Shown: in pieces, positions 46,123 to 55,856 of the stretch
Layout: each line of letters begins with the position of its first letter
Position numbering within the stretch: the stretch's first letter is position 1
Assembly: GCA_017308375.1 (NCBI GenBank)
Contig: JAFKEW010000068.1
Span: forward strand, 62,001 to 126,000
Direction of reading: 5' to 3'
Origin: Alphaproteobacteria bacterium
GTDB lineage: Bacteria; Pseudomonadota; Alphaproteobacteria; Micropepsales; Micropepsaceae
Length of the DNA: 64,000 nt
Notes under the pieces: model-generated
What the model was told of the DNA's origin: nothing
What the model saw: only the letters and a program-made list of their open reading frames with translations
The model's database searches: none
Program-made: the position numbers and the translations under genes

Positions 46123-46757
46123 GCTCTGTCCTTTCCTTTGCGCAGGTGAAACAGAAGTTCGATATAGCGGCGCAGATGGTCGACGCTGGCCACCGCGATT
46201 TCCGCGTTGCCTTTCGCCTTGGCAAGAACAAATGCGCCTTGCAGCACCGCCTGCGTGTGCAGTGCGAGGCTTTGCGCGGTCCAGCCGCCGCGAATGCCGT
46301 ACTTCGTCATGGCCTCGGCAATGTCGGCCTCAACCTTTGCCGCGTGGCCGCTGATGCTGGCATCGCAGGCATCGCGAATTTCGGGGCAAGTGTCGTAAAC
46401 CTCCTGCACCATGGTGCCGACCAGACAGGTGAATTCCTCAATCCGGCCTGTCAGAAGCGCCTTGCGAAAATCGATATAGCCGAGCACGCGGGCGAGCGGA
46501 TCGGCATGACGATGGTAAGGCGCGGTTTCGAACAGCGCGCCGGTCGTCTCCGACCAATAGTCCGCCGCCGCAACGCCCAGCGATTCCTTGCTCTTGAAAT
46601 GATGAAAGAACGACCCCTTGGCGACGCCTGCTTCGGCGCACAATTCATCCACCGTCGTCGCGGCATAGCCTTTGGTGCGGATCACCGACAGGGCGGCATC
46701 CAGAAGCTTCTGCCGGGCTGACGCTTTGGGGCGCGCGGTGGGAAGTGCTGTATTCAT
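46119..46757 (-). CDS. TetR-family regulator of the YCII/SRPBCC operon
   Basis: The 212-residue protein has the HTH (about 14-60: KLLDAALSVIRTKGYAATTVDELCAEAGVAKGSFFHHFKSK) followed by an AcrR-like ligand domain (QAVLQGAFVLAKAKG). The start overlaps nothing upstream; an inverted repeat (ACTGAC-TG-GTCGGT) at 46769-46782, 12 bases before the ATG, is a likely autoregulatory operator. The gene is coupled to YCII by an ATGA overlap, so one promoter should drive the three-gene unit. Confidence 0.92.
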   Translation of the reverse strand: MNTALPTARPKASARQKLLDAALSVIRTKGYAATTVDELCAEAGVAKGSFFHHFKSKESLGVAAADYWSETTGALFETAPYHRHADPLARVLGYIDFRKALLTGRIEEFTCLVGTMVQEVYDTCPEIRDACDASISGHAAKVEADIAEAMTKYGIRGGWTAQSLALHTQAVLQGAFVLAKAKGNAEIAVASVDHLRRYIELLFHLRKGKDRA

Positions 46758-46768
46758 GTTCTTATTAT

Positions 46769-46782
46769 ACTGACTGGTCGGT
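46769..46782 (-). promoter_or_regulatory. Operator candidate for the TetR gene
   Basis: ACTGAC (46769-46774), TG, GTCGGT (46777-46782) form an inverted repeat with five of six matched positions, 12-25 bases upstream of the TetR start. The length and position fit a TetR dimer blocking its own promoter. Confidence 0.6.
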
Positions 46783-46805
46783 TTAATATCAAGGCAAAGC
46801 CGATC

Positions 46806-46828
46806 GCCGGTGCCGGTGCCGGTGCCGG
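46806..46828. repeat. GCCGGT hexanucleotide array, nearly four units
   Basis: Three full GCCGGT copies and a fourth partial one occur in succession, as expected from replication slippage, in the gap between the TetR gene and the small relic. Confidence 0.7.
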
Positions 46829-46889
46829 AGCCTGAAGCATCCGCCGAAAAACGGGCGCGCGCACGTCACACCACCGTGACGGGCATCAC

Positions 46890-47051
46890 CGCGAACGCCG
46901 GATAGAGTGGAAGGGCTGGCCCATCCGCGTCCGCTTCCTCTGGACCGGCATCGAAACGCCGCTACCCCGCTGGCAACGGGTCTTCCCGGCCGACGGCGGC
47001 ACGATGTGGGAAACCAACTGGACGATGGAATTCCACCGCGAGAGCGCATGA
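46890..47051 (+). pseudogene. Carboxy-terminal fragment, DUF1579-like ending
   Basis: The frame reads RERRIEWKGWPIRVRFLWTGIETPLPRW, then ADGGTMWETNWTMEF and a stop at 47051. The ADGG-TWETNW-ME- ending is typical for the last strands of DUF1579-type proteins, and the upstream part is missing, so this is a remnant. It has no start codon or ribosome site of its own. It lies between the TetR operon and tRNA-Lys. Confidence 0.6.
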
Positions 47052-47094
47052 ACCGGAACCGCTCGCACGGCGCGGCTTAAGCCATTGATCTTCT

Positions 47095-47169
47095 TGGTGA
47101 GCCCGGATGGGATCGAACCATCGACCCTCTGATTAAAAGTCAGATGCTCTACCGCTGAGCTACGGGCCC
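47095..47169 (-). tRNA. tRNA-Lys (anticodon TTT), CCA encoded
   Basis: Reading leftward the gene begins GGGCCCG (47169-47163), pairs at the end with CGGGCTC, and has the D arm GCTC-GAGC, anticodon stem TCTGA/TCAGA with loop CTTTTAA, and the T loop TTCGATC. The anticodon is TTT (47135-47137, complement strand). CCA is encoded at 47095-47097. Confidence 0.95.
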
Positions 47170-47266
47170 CAAAGAAGCGGCGGACCATAGAGGGCAAAGG
47201 CAGATGTGTGAAGCGGTTTTTCGAGAAATTGCGCGGCAAAACAAAGCGCTGCCTGCGGGGCCCGGC

Positions 47267-48403
47267 TCAGCCCTTTTCCCCGCTTCGCGCCCGCGCTCCG
47301 GCATAGGCCGCCGCCACACCGGCCGCAAACGCATCCGCGGTGCCGCCCGCGATCGCGGCCCGCAGCCCGGCCATCAGGTCCTGATAGTAAGTCAGGTTGT
47401 GCCAGGAGAGCAGCATCGCCGCGATGATCTCGCCCGCCTTCACCACATGGTGCAGATAGGCCCGGCTGAAACCGCGGCAGGCCGGGCAGGCACAGTCCGG
47501 GTCCAGCGGCCCCAAATCCTCCGCATGCGCCGCATTGCGCAGGTTGAGCGGCCCGTTTCGCGTGAACGCCTGCCCGTTGCGCCCCGAACGGGTGGGCAAC
47601 ACACAATCGAACATGTCCACCCCGCGCAGCACCGCGCCCACAATGTCATCGGGCTTGCCCACGCCCATCAGATAGCGCGGCCGGTCAACCGGCATATGCG
47701 GCGTGGTCGCTTCCAGCACGTCGAACATCTGTGCCTGTGCTTCGCCCACCGCCAGCCCGCCGAGGGCATAGCCATCGAAGCCGATCGCCGTCAGTTCGTG
47801 TACGGAGCGTTGGCGCAGATGCGGATAAACCCCGCCCTGCACGATGCCGAAACAGGCGTGCCCCGGCTGATCGCCGAATGCGGCGCGGCTGCGTCTGGCC
47901 CAGCGCATCGACAGTGCCAACGATTTCTCGATTTCCGCCTCGCCCGCCGGATAGGCCGGGCATTCGTCCAGCACCATCTGAATGTCGGAGCCGAGCAGGC
48001 GTTGTATCTCCATCGCGCGTTCCGGCGTCAGAAACTCGCGCGCCCCATCGATGTGGGATTGGAAGCGCACGCCTTCCTCGCTGATCTTGCGCAGGCCCGC
48101 GAGCGACATCACCTGAAAGCCGCCGGAATCGGTCAATATCGGCCGCTCCCAACCCATGAAGGTGTGAAGCCCGCCCAGCTTCGCAATCCGCTCCGCACCG
48201 GGGCGCAGCATCAGATGATAGGTATTGCCCAGAAGAACATCGGCGCCCGTCTCGCGCACGCTTTGCGGCAGCATCGCCTTGACCGTTGCCGCCGTGCCCA
48301 CCGGCATGAAGGCGGGCGTGCGGATCACCCCGCGCGGCAGGGTGATTTCACCGCTGCGCGCCGCACCATCCGTGGCCGAAATCGAAAAGCGGACATCCGT
48401 CAT
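47267..48403 (-). CDS. tgt: tRNA-guanine transglycosylase (queuine tRNA-ribosyltransferase)
   Basis: A 378-residue TIM-barrel enzyme that swaps guanine 34 for preQ1 in tRNAs with GUN anticodons. Visible motifs are LTDSGGFQV (general acid/base aspartate), [48 protein letters not shown] with the nucleophilic aspartate region, and the zinc set CACPACRG with the later histidine in LSWHNL. All signature positions are present, so activity is expected. It overlaps queA by ATGA, so the two queuosine steps are coupled; in alphaproteobacteria the two are usually also linked to gyrA-coaD, as here. Confidence 0.97.
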   Translation of the reverse strand: MTDVRFSISATDGAARSGEITLPRGVIRTPAFMPVGTAATVKAMLPQSVRETGADVLLGNTYHLMLRPGAERIAKLGGLHTFMGWERPILTDSGGFQVMSLAGLRKISEEGVRFQSHIDGAREFLTPERAMEIQRLLGSDIQMVLDECPAYPAGEAEIEKSLALSMRWARRSRAAFGDQPGHACFGIVQGGVYPHLRQRSVHELTAIGFDGYALGGLAVGEAQAQMFDVLEATTPHMPVDRPRYLMGVGKPDDIVGAVLRGVDMFDCVLPTRSGRNGQAFTRNGPLNLRNAAHAEDLGPLDPDCACPACRGFSRAYLHHVVKAGEIIAAMLLSWHNLTYYQDLMAGLRAAIAGGTADAFAAGVAAAYAGARARSGEKG

Positions 48404-49455
48404 CGCGGCCGGAATAGCAGACAGGCATCGCCATAGGAATAGAAGCGATAATGCGCGCGGATCGCCTCTTCATAGGCCCGTTTCATCACGGCCAGCCCGG
48501 AAAAGGCCGAAACCAGCATGAACAAGGTGGATCGCGGCAAATGGAAATTGGTCAACAGCACATCCACCGCGCGGAACGCGTAGCCCGGCGTGATGAAAAT
48601 ATCGGTCTCCCCGGTAAAGGGGTTCAGCACGCCATCAGCCCCCGCCGCACTTTCCAGCGTGCGCAAACTGGTGGTGCCCACCGCCACGATGCGCCCGCCC
48701 GCCCCGTGCACGGCATTCAATTGCGCCGCGGTTTCGCCGGACAGCGTCGCCCATTCCGAATGCATCTTGTGCGCCGCGGTATCGGCCGCGCTTACCGGCA
48801 GGAAGGTGCCCGCCCCCACATGCAACCGCACCAGCGCACGCGCAACACCCGCCGTTTCCAGCCGCACCAGAAGATCGGGGGTGAAATGCAAACCGGCCGT
48901 CGGTGCCGCGACCGAACCGGGGTCTTTCGCAAACAGGGTCTGGTAATCGGCCACGTCGGCTGCATCGGCTTTGCGCTTGCCGGCGATATAGGGCGGCAGC
49001 GGCGTTTCGCCTTCGCGCGCAATCGCGGCATCGAGATGGGCACCAGCCAGTGCAAAGGATAATTCCACCTCGCCCGCCTCACCGCGCGCAGCCACCGTGG
49101 CATCGATCGTTTCGCCAAGCCGCAAATGGTCGCCCGGTATCAGCCGCCGCGCCGGCCGCGCAAAGGCCCAAAACCGGTCCGGCGCCACGCGCTTGTGCAA
49201 GGTGACTTCGATCTTCGCGGTCACGCCGCCCGCCCGCGCCAGCCGGGTCCCGCGCAACCGCGCCGCAATCACCTTGGTGTCGTTCGCCACCAGAACATCG
49301 CCGCGCGCCAGATAATCCGGCAGGTCGCGCACATGGGCATGGTCTATGCGGCCGTCTTCGTGCACCACCATCAGCCGCGCGGAATCGCGCGGCCGCGCCG
49401 GCCGCAGCGCAATCAGCCCTTCCGGTAAATCGAAATCGAACAGCGAAACATCCAT
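48400..49455 (-). CDS. queA: S-adenosylmethionine:tRNA ribosyltransferase-isomerase
   Basis: The 351-residue QueA transfers the ribosyl part of SAM to preQ1 in tRNA to make epoxyqueuosine. The expected blocks are [71 protein letters not shown] and [35 protein letters not shown]. No parts appear missing. It is followed by tgt with a four-base overlap. A DegT aminotransferase gene lies 21 bases upstream on the same strand, inserted in the otherwise conserved gyrA-coaD-ppi-queA-tgt order. Confidence 0.97.
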   Translation of the reverse strand: MDVSLFDFDLPEGLIALRPARPRDSARLMVVHEDGRIDHAHVRDLPDYLARGDVLVANDTKVIAARLRGTRLARAGGVTAKIEVTLHKRVAPDRFWAFARPARRLIPGDHLRLGETIDATVAARGEAGEVELSFALAGAHLDAAIAREGETPLPPYIAGKRKADAADVADYQTLFAKDPGSVAAPTAGLHFTPDLLVRLETAGVARALVRLHVGAGTFLPVSAADTAAHKMHSEWATLSGETAAQLNAVHGAGGRIVAVGTTSLRTLESAAGADGVLNPFTGETDIFITPGYAFRAVDVLLTNFHLPRSTLFMLVSAFSGLAVMKRAYEEAIRAHYRFYSYGDACLLFRPR

Positions 49456-49476
49456 GGCGGAAGAATGCGCCCGAAC

Positions 49477-50601
49477 TCAGGCGTCATCCACCGCGGACAG
49501 CACGGCGGCGATAATCCGGTCCTGCGTCTCGCGATCGAGATAGGGGTGCATCGGCAGGCTGATCACGGTCTTGCTCAAACGCTCGCTCACCGGTGTCGGC
49601 GCACTGGGGAAATCGCAATAACCCTTCTGCACCGAAAGCGGCGTCGGATAATAGATCGCGCTCGGGATGCCGGCCTCTTTCAGCGCCGCCTGCAAGCGGT
49701 CGCGCTCCGGCACCTGAATGGTATATTGCGCCCAGCTTGAGCGCGCACCCGCCATCACCATCGGCACGCGGATGCGGTTGGAACGGCCAAGCCCTTCCGC
49801 ATAACGCTGTGCCACGACCTCGCGCGCTTCCAGCTCATCGGGAAAAATCTTCAGCTTCTCGATCAGGATCGCGGCCTGAATCGTGTCCAGCCGCGAATTC
49901 ATCCCGATGCGCACATTCTCGTATTTGTCGCTGCCCTGCCCGTGCACACGCAAGGAGCGCAACAGATCCGCCAGCTTGCCGTCATTGGTGAAGCATGCCC
50001 CGCCATCGCCGTAACAGCCGAGCGGTTTGGCCGGAAAGAAGCTGGTGGTTGCCGCATCGCCAATGCTGCCGGTGCGCGCACCGTCCAGCATGCCGCCAAA
50101 GCCTTGCGCGGTATCGCACAGCAGCGGCAGGCGCTCACGCGCGGCAATCGGCGCAATCTCGCGATAATCGGCGGGCTGGCCGAACAGATCGACCGGGATG
50201 ATCGCGCGCGGCTCCAGCCGCGCTTCGCGCTTCACCAGCTGGATCGCGGCCTCCAAACTCACCGCGCTCATATTGAAGGTGTCTTCGCGCACATCCACGA
50301 ACACCGGTACAGCACCGGCCAGCGCCACCACCTCTGCCGTGGCGGCAAAGGTGAAGGCCGGCACGAACACCGCATCGCCCGGCCCGATGCCCCAGGCGCG
50401 CAGCACCAGCAACAGTGCATCGGTGCCGTTGGCGCAGGTCACCGCATGCTTCACACCGGCGAATGCCGCCAATTGTTCTTCCAGCGCCGCAACCTGCGGC
50501 CCCAGCACCCATTGCCCGCTTTCCACCGCGTCCGTGATGGCGCGGGCGAGCCCGTCGCCCAGACGGCGGCGCTGGGCCTGAAGGTCGATAAAGGGAATCA
50601 T
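49477..50601 (-). CDS. DegT/DnrJ/EryC1-family PLP aminotransferase
   Basis: The 374-residue fold-type I aminotransferase has NGTDALLLVLRAWGIGPGDAVFVPAFTF, the phosphate-pocket phrase PVDLFGQPADY, CDTAQGFG and the PLP lysine in FFPAKPLGCYGDGGA. Such enzymes install an amino group on nucleotide-sugar precursors (WbpE/WlbE- or PglE-like). No sugar nucleotide genes sit beside it, so its product is not evident. It lies between the cyclophilin and queA genes in the same direction and may simply be an insertion into that operon. Confidence 0.9.
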   Translation of the reverse strand: MIPFIDLQAQRRRLGDGLARAITDAVESGQWVLGPQVAALEEQLAAFAGVKHAVTCANGTDALLLVLRAWGIGPGDAVFVPAFTFAATAEVVALAGAVPVFVDVREDTFNMSAVSLEAAIQLVKREARLEPRAIIPVDLFGQPADYREIAPIAARERLPLLCDTAQGFGGMLDGARTGSIGDAATTSFFPAKPLGCYGDGGACFTNDGKLADLLRSLRVHGQGSDKYENVRIGMNSRLDTIQAAILIEKLKIFPDELEAREVVAQRYAEGLGRSNRIRVPMVMAGARSSWAQYTIQVPERDRLQAALKEAGIPSAIYYPTPLSVQKGYCDFPSAPTPVSERLSKTVISLPMHPYLDRETQDRIIAAVLSAVDDA

Positions 50602-50693
50602 GGACGCCTCCGCCGGTTCGCGACTGGGGCTTTTAGCCCCTTCGCCGCGGCCGCGCCAACGGAAAGCCGCAACACCAAATATTGCGAAATGAT

Positions 50694-51179
50694 TCAGCCG
50701 TCGGCTTCGACGCGCATCTTCTCGATTTTGTCGGGCGGGCCTGAAATGGCGCCATTGTTATGCTCGCCGCCCTTCTTGATCGCGTCGATATGCTCCATGC
50801 CTTCAACCACCTGGCCCCACACCGAATATTGCCGGTCGAGCCACGGCGCATCGGCAAAGCAGATGAAGAACTGGCTGTTGGCGCTGTTCGGGTTGCTGGT
50901 GCGCGCCATCGAAACCGTGCCGCGCTTGTGCGGCTCGGCCGAGAATTCGGCCTTCAGATCGGGCAGTTCCGATCCGCCGGTACCGGTTCCGGTGGGGTCG
51001 CCCGTCTGCGCCATGAAATTCGGAATCACGCGGTGGAACGGCACGCCGTTGTAAAAACCCGCCCGCGCCAGTTCCTTGATCCGCGCCACATGGTCCGGTG
51101 CCAGATCGGGACGAAGCTGGATCACCACCGGCCCGCTTTTCAGTTCAATGATCAGGGTATTTTCCGCATCACGCGCCAT
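50694..51179 (-). CDS. Cyclophilin-type peptidyl-prolyl isomerase
   Basis: The 161-residue protein has the single-domain bacterial cyclophilin core: FHRVIPNFMAQTGDPTGTGTGGSELPDLKAEF, KRGTVSMARTSNPNSANSQFFICFA and WLDRQYSVWGQVVEGMEHIDAI, including the catalytic arginine in FHRV and the QTGDP/SQFFI substrate loop. No signal peptide is present, so it is cytoplasmic. The ATG at 51179 lies immediately after the coaD stop; the longer frame overlaps coaD and is not favoured. Confidence 0.96.
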   Translation of the reverse strand: MARDAENTLIIELKSGPVVIQLRPDLAPDHVARIKELARAGFYNGVPFHRVIPNFMAQTGDPTGTGTGGSELPDLKAEFSAEPHKRGTVSMARTSNPNSANSQFFICFADAPWLDRQYSVWGQVVEGMEHIDAIKKGGEHNNGAISGPPDKIEKMRVEADG

Positions 51180-51180
51180 G

Positions 51181-51729
51181 TCAGGCTTTCCTCTTCTTTT
51201 CCGCGCAGCGTTGCACCAGAAGTTCGGCAACATGCGGCGTCAGGAACGGCGTCACATTCCCGCCCAGCATCGCCACTTCCTTCACCAGTTTGGAGGCGAT
51301 CGACAGATAGCGCGGATCGGCCATCAGGAACACCGTCTCGATATCGGGGGCCAGCCGCTGGTTCATGCCCACGATCTGGAATTCGTATTCGAAATCGGTC
51401 ATGGCGCGAAGCCCGCGCACCACCACACCGGCGCCGACCTTGCGCGCGAAATCGACCTGCAGCGAATTGCCGAAGGGCTGCACCTCGATGGTGCCGCCAT
51501 CCCTGGTCAGTTCCTCCGATTCATGGCTCCACATCGCCACGCGTTCTTCGTAAGAGAACAGCGGATTCTTGTCGGTTCCGGTCCCCACCCCGATCACCAG
51601 ATGATCGACCAGTTTCAGCGCGCGCTTGACGATATCGATATGGCCCAGCGTCGGGGGATCGAACGTCCCCGGGTAAAGCCCGATGCGATGCTTCTGCGCA
51701 CCGCCTCCATCCTTGCTCTTGGCAGACAC
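51181..51729 (-). CDS. coaD: Phosphopantetheine adenylyltransferase (GTG start)
   Basis: The 182-residue enzyme makes dephospho-CoA from 4'-phosphopantetheine and ATP. The GLYPGTFDPPTLGHIDIV (TxGH) nucleotidyl-transferase motif and MADPRYLSIASKLVKEVAMLGG are clear. A GGGGGAG site lies six bases before the GTG at 51729; this base also belongs to the last codon of gyrA, a one-base overlap. The order gyrA-coaD-cyclophilin is conserved in alphaproteobacteria, so the start and identity are firm. Confidence 0.96.
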   Translation of the reverse strand: MSAKSKDGGGAQKHRIGLYPGTFDPPTLGHIDIVKRALKLVDHLVIGVGTGTDKNPLFSYEERVAMWSHESEELTRDGGTIEVQPFGNSLQVDFARKVGAGVVVRGLRAMTDFEYEFQIVGMNQRLAPDIETVFLMADPRYLSIASKLVKEVAMLGGNVTPFLTPHVAELLVQRCAEKKRKA

Positions 51730-54449
51730 TATTCTCCCCCGTTTTCGGAATCATCTGCGATGCACTCAACGGACACCACGCGCTCGTTCTCTTCCACCCG
51801 GAAGATCGTCACGCCGCCGGAGCCGCGCCGCTGTACACTCACCCCCGCAACCGGCACGCGAATGATCTGGCCCTGATCGCTGATCAGCATCAGATCGTCG
51901 CCTTCCTCCACCGGGAAGGCTGCCACGATAGCGGTGTTCTTCTTACCCATGTCGAGCGCCACAATGCCGGAGCCGCCGCGCCCGGTGATGCGGTATTCGT
52001 AGGAGCTGCTGCGCTTGCCGTAACCGTTTTCGGAAACCGCCAGCACGAACTGTTCGCGCGCGCCAAGGGCTGCATAGCGTTCGGGGGAAAGGGCTGCTTC
52101 CTCGCCGCCTTCATCGCCATCGTCCACCGGCTCGTCCATCGCCTCTTCACCGGTGGCGGCACGGCGCGCGGCAGCGGATTGCTTCAGATAGGCGCGTGCC
52201 TCCGCCGTCGCCGCATCGCTGTGATGCAGCAGCGACAGGCTCACCACCTCGTCGCCATCGGCAAGCTTGATGCCGCGCACGCCGGTCGAATCGCGGCCCT
52301 TGAAAACGCGGATATCGGTCAGCGGGAAGCGGATGCACTTGCCGCCGCGGGAGGTCAGCAGCACATCGTCCTGATCGGTGCACGTGTGCACACCCACAAT
52401 GCCGTCGTCCGCATCCAGCTTCATCGCGATCTTGCCGTTGCGGTTGATGTTGACGAAGTCGGACAATTCGTTGCGCCGGACATGGCCGCTGCGCGTCGCG
52501 AAGACGACGTTCAGCTTTTCCCACTCCGCTTCGTCTTCGGGCAGCGCCAGAATGCTTGAAATCCGTTCGCCGTCCGCCAGCGGCAACAGATTCACCATCG
52601 CCTTGCCGCGACCCTGGATGCGCGCCTCCGGCACTTTCCACACCTTCATCTTGTAGGCCATGCCGGTGGAGGAGAAGAACACCAGCCAGGCATGGGTGTT
52701 GGCGGCAAAGATGTGGGTGACGAAATCCTCGTCATGCGTCGCCATGCCGGTGCGGCCTTTGCCGCCACGCCCCTGCACACGATATTCGGCCAGCGCGGTG
52801 CGCTTGATATAGCCGCCATGGGTGACGGTGACGGCCATCTCCTCGCGCTCGATCAGCGCCTCGTCTTCCAGCTCGACTTCGGCATCGACCAGTTCGGTCA
52901 GGCGCGGAGTGGCAAACTCATCGCGGATGGCCGAAAGCTCGCCCTTCACAATGGCCAGCACCCGCGGGCGCGAGCGCAGGATGTCGAGGTAATCGGTAAT
53001 CGCCACCGCCAGCGTGTTGACCTCGTCGGCGATCTCGTCACGGCCAAGTGCGGTCAGCCGTTGCAGGCGCAATTCCAGAATGGCTTTGGCCTGTTCTTCC
53101 GACAGGCGGATGGTGCCGTCCGCCGACAGGGTGTGCCGCGGATCGGCGATCAGCGCGATCAGCGGCGCCACATCGCGGGCCGGCCAGTCGCGCGCCATCA
53201 ATTGTTCGCGCGCGGTCGCCGCATCGGGCGCGGCACGGATCAGCGCGATCACATCGTCGATATTGGCCACCGCAATCGCCAGCCCGACCAGGATATGGCC
53301 GCGATCGCGCGCCTTCTTCAGTTCAAAGCGCGTGCGCCGCGTCACCACCTCCTCGCGGAAGGCGACAAAGGCGCCGATCATGTCCTTCAGATGCATCAGC
53401 CGCGGCTGACCATCATCGAGCGCCAGCATATTCACGCCGAAGCTCGTCTGCATTTCGGTGTAGCGGTGAAGCTGGTTCAACACCACCTCGGCAGAGGCAT
53501 CGCGCTTCAGCTCGATCACCACGCGCATGCCGTGCCGGTCGCTTTCGTCGCGAATATCGGCAATGCCTTCCAGCCGCTTTTCGCGCACCAGTTCGGCCAT
53601 GCGTTCCTGCATGCGCGCCTTGTTCACCTGATACGGCAGTTCGGTGACGATGATCGCTTCGCGGTCTTTGCGGATTTCCTCGACATGGGAGCGCGCGCGC
53701 ATCAACACACTGCCGCGGCCGCGGGCCAGCGCCCCGCGCGCCGCCAGCTTGCCGATGATCAGCGCCCCGGTCGGAAAATCCGGCCCCGGCACGATTTCGG
53801 TCAGCGCGTCGAGCGAGATCGACGGATCTTCGATATAGGCCAGGCAGGCGTCGATCACCTCGCCCAGATTGTGCGGCGGAATGTTGGTCGCCATGCCGAC
53901 CGCGATGCCGCTGGAACCATTGGCGAGCAGGTTCGGAAAGCGCGACGGCAGCACCACCGGCTCGCGTTCCGAGGCATCGTAATTGTCGCGGAAGGCGACA
54001 GTGTCCTTGTCCAGGTCTTCGGTCAGGGCATGGGCAAGTTTCGCCCGCCGCGCCTCGGTATAACGCATCGCGGCCGGCGGATCGCCGTCGACGGAGCCGA
54101 AATTCCCCTGCCCGTCGATCAGGGGCGCACGCATCGAAAAGCCCTGCGCCATGCGCACCAGCGCATCGTAAATCGATTGATCGCCGTGGGGGTGATATTT
54201 GCCCAGCACATCGCCCACGATGCGGCCGCATTTGCGGTAAGGCTTGTTCCAGTCGTAGCCGTTCTCGTGCATCGAAAACAGAATGCGCCGGTGCACGGGC
54301 TTCAGCCCGTCGCGCGCATCGGGCAATGCCCGCGCGACAATCACACTCATCGCATAATCGAGGTAGGAGCGTTTCAGCTCGTCTTCGATTGCAATGGGGC
54401 TGACATTTGCCCCGCCTGCTGGCGAGCCGGGCGCCGGCTGATCGCTCAA
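51729..54449 (-). CDS. gyrA: DNA gyrase subunit A
   Basis: The 906-residue protein has the breakage-reunion domain (catalytic tyrosine in [14 protein letters not shown], about 120) and six carboxy-terminal beta-pinwheel repeats, for example [17 protein letters not shown] and [13 protein letters not shown]. An acidic insert with [18 protein letters not shown] (about 740) is common in alphaproteobacteria. In the quinolone-determining region the sequence is [17 protein letters not shown], so the position equivalent to E. coli Ser83 is glutamine; Asp87 is kept. GyrA introduces negative supercoils with GyrB. The TAG stop overlaps the coaD GTG by one base. Confidence 0.98.
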   Translation of the reverse strand: MSDQPAPGSPAGGANVSPIAIEDELKRSYLDYAMSVIVARALPDARDGLKPVHRRILFSMHENGYDWNKPYRKCGRIVGDVLGKYHPHGDQSIYDALVRMAQGFSMRAPLIDGQGNFGSVDGDPPAAMRYTEARRAKLAHALTEDLDKDTVAFRDNYDASEREPVVLPSRFPNLLANGSSGIAVGMATNIPPHNLGEVIDACLAYIEDPSISLDALTEIVPGPDFPTGALIIGKLAARGALARGRGSVLMRARSHVEEIRKDREAIIVTELPYQVNKARMQERMAELVREKRLEGIADIRDESDRHGMRVVIELKRDASAEVVLNQLHRYTEMQTSFGVNMLALDDGQPRLMHLKDMIGAFVAFREEVVTRRTRFELKKARDRGHILVGLAIAVANIDDVIALIRAAPDAATAREQLMARDWPARDVAPLIALIADPRHTLSADGTIRLSEEQAKAILELRLQRLTALGRDEIADEVNTLAVAITDYLDILRSRPRVLAIVKGELSAIRDEFATPRLTELVDAEVELEDEALIEREEMAVTVTHGGYIKRTALAEYRVQGRGGKGRTGMATHDEDFVTHIFAANTHAWLVFFSSTGMAYKMKVWKVPEARIQGRGKAMVNLLPLADGERISSILALPEDEAEWEKLNVVFATRSGHVRRNELSDFVNINRNGKIAMKLDADDGIVGVHTCTDQDDVLLTSRGGKCIRFPLTDIRVFKGRDSTGVRGIKLADGDEVVSLSLLHHSDAATAEARAYLKQSAAARRAATGEEAMDEPVDDGDEGGEEAALSPERYAALGAREQFVLAVSENGYGKRSSSYEYRITGRGGSGIVALDMGKKNTAIVAAFPVEEGDDLMLISDQGQIIRVPVAGVSVQRRGSGGVTIFRVEENERVVSVECIADDSENGGE

Positions 54450-54583
54450 AAAACGCTCCTCAAACTGGGTGCCCGGAAACCGCCTCGGGCGGTCCCTCGG
54501 CAGGGCAGATTCTGTGCACAGGATTTAGCATTGTTCCGGCCCGCTTCGCCAGCCCGGATTGCCGCTGAAATACCGGAGAAACC

Positions 54584-55198
54584 TCAGTTTTCCGAATGCC
54601 CTGCCGTGTGCAAAATGCGTTCCAATTCCCGCCCCGCAAAGGTGGCGCGATAGGCGATCATCAGGCGGATTTTTCCGTCCCCGTTTTCGACATCCAGATA
54701 GCCATAGGTGATGCCGAGAAGGGCGCCGGTTTTCGCATCCAGCACGGGCCCGCCGCTGAAACCCTGGCCGCCATCGGCCGCATAGGTAAAGGCATTCGGG
54801 CCAAGCCGGTGCACCGCGCCCGAAACCATGCGCAAGGCGCCGCGCGCGCCCTGCCCGTAAGCCACCACCGTCTCGCCCGAATAAGGCTCACCCTGCGGCA
54901 GAACGTCCATGCCGGGATCGCGGAAGAACAGCAGATCTTCATCCGGCACACGCCCGATGATCGCATCGCGAGCAAGAAGATTGGCATTGTGCGCATTGGT
55001 GGCGGCAACGCCCGGCGCGATGCGGACCGCCACCCCGAAACGGCCGCCGAAAATGCCGGAACTCGCAAGTGGAATGTAAGCACGCGCCACAGCCGGAAAG
55101 GCGAACCCGTTCGCGGGCGCCCCCACGGGTGCGCTGCCGGCACAGGCAGCCAGCAGCAATGCGCCACACAGCGCGATCGCTCTCGCCACACCGCTCAT
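54584..55198 (-). CDS. Lipoprotein trypsin-like serine protease
   Basis: From the ATG at 55198 the product has 204 residues. A lipoprotein signal ends at LAAC (RAIALCGALLLAACAG), so the mature protein is anchored in the membrane. The trypsin fold is recognisable: histidine in GVAATNAHN, an aspartate in FFRDPGMD, and the serine in DGGQGFSGGPVLD. The domain is small and lacks PDZ domains. Trypsin-like lipoproteins of this kind often process or sense envelope proteins; the target is unknown. It sits just after ssb on the same strand, 30 bases apart. Confidence 0.82.
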   Translation of the reverse strand: MSGVARAIALCGALLLAACAGSAPVGAPANGFAFPAVARAYIPLASSGIFGGRFGVAVRIAPGVAATNAHNANLLARDAIIGRVPDEDLLFFRDPGMDVLPQGEPYSGETVVAYGQGARGALRMVSGAVHRLGPNAFTYAADGGQGFSGGPVLDAKTGALLGITYGYLDVENGDGKIRLMIAYRATFAGRELERILHTAGHSEN

Positions 55199-55227
55199 GC
55201 GGAAATCCGGTACGCGCGGCTCCACGC

Positions 55228-55704
55228 CTAGAACGGAATTTCGTCGTCCATATCGCTGCGGTCGAAATTGGTCGGCTCCGACCGCCCGCCGCCGCCACCG
55301 CCATAGCTGCCGCCGCCCGATCCGCCGCCGAAATTCCCGCCGCCGCCTTCGCCGCGTGAATCGAGCATCTGCAGCTCACCACGGAAGTTCTGCAGCACGA
55401 CCTCGGTCGAGTAGCGCTCCTGCCCGTCCTTGTCGGTGTATTTGCGGGTCTGCAACTGGCCTTCCAGATAGACCTTGGCGCCCTTGCGCAGATATTTTTC
55501 GGCCACCTCGGCAAGGTTCTTGTTGAAGATCACCACGCGGTGCCACTCGGTCTTTTCCTTGCGCTCGCCCGATCCCTTGTCGCGCCAGCTTTCCGAAGTC
55601 GCGATGGAAAGATTGACCACCGGATCGCCGCTCTGCATGCGGCGCACTTCGGGGTCCTTGCCCAGATTCCCTACCAGGATCACCTTGTTGACGCTGCCCG
55701 CCAT
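55228..55704 (-). CDS. ssb: Single-stranded DNA-binding protein
   Basis: The 158-residue protein has the OB fold (about residues 1-110: [16 protein letters not shown] to [11 protein letters not shown]), a glycine-rich linker and the acidic tip DMDDEIPF, which binds partner proteins. It coats single-stranded DNA in replication, repair and recombination. The start at 55704 matches homologues; the longer frame runs upstream of the start. A LexA box lies in the promoter at 55825-55839. In many alphaproteobacteria ssb is divergent from uvrA; here both still have an SOS box but are 3.5 kb apart. Confidence 0.97.
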   Translation of the reverse strand: MAGSVNKVILVGNLGKDPEVRRMQSGDPVVNLSIATSESWRDKGSGERKEKTEWHRVVIFNKNLAEVAEKYLRKGAKVYLEGQLQTRKYTDKDGQERYSTEVVLQNFRGELQMLDSRGEGGGGNFGGGSGGGSYGGGGGGRSEPTNFDRSDMDDEIPF

Positions 55705-55811
55705 GCTCTTTCTCCAACGCTTCTGCCGGTCGGCATTTGATCGATCGGCGGACCCTAACGCCCGCGCCACGCCTTCGCCACACACGGGCGCAATTGCCCT
55801 GTGGACGCTCT

Positions 55812-55841
55812 TATATTTCTATATGTTCTCTATTTGTTCAA
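55812..55841 (-). promoter_or_regulatory. ssb promoter with LexA (SOS) box
   Basis: GTTC at 55825-55828 and GTTC at 55836-55839 are separated by seven bases, the alphaproteobacterial LexA box GTTC-N7-GTTC. It overlaps a TTGAAC -35 (complement at 55836-55841) with an AATATA -10 (complement at 55812-55817) 18 bases further, so LexA would occlude the promoter. ssb should be damage-inducible. Confidence 0.75.
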
Positions 55842-55856
55842 GTCTATTTTCTGCCC

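Noticed and set aside
52692..54653. 653-codon forward frame opposite gyrA
   Set aside because: It is a high-GC antisense shadow of gyrA, full of His, Arg and Gln and without any domain.
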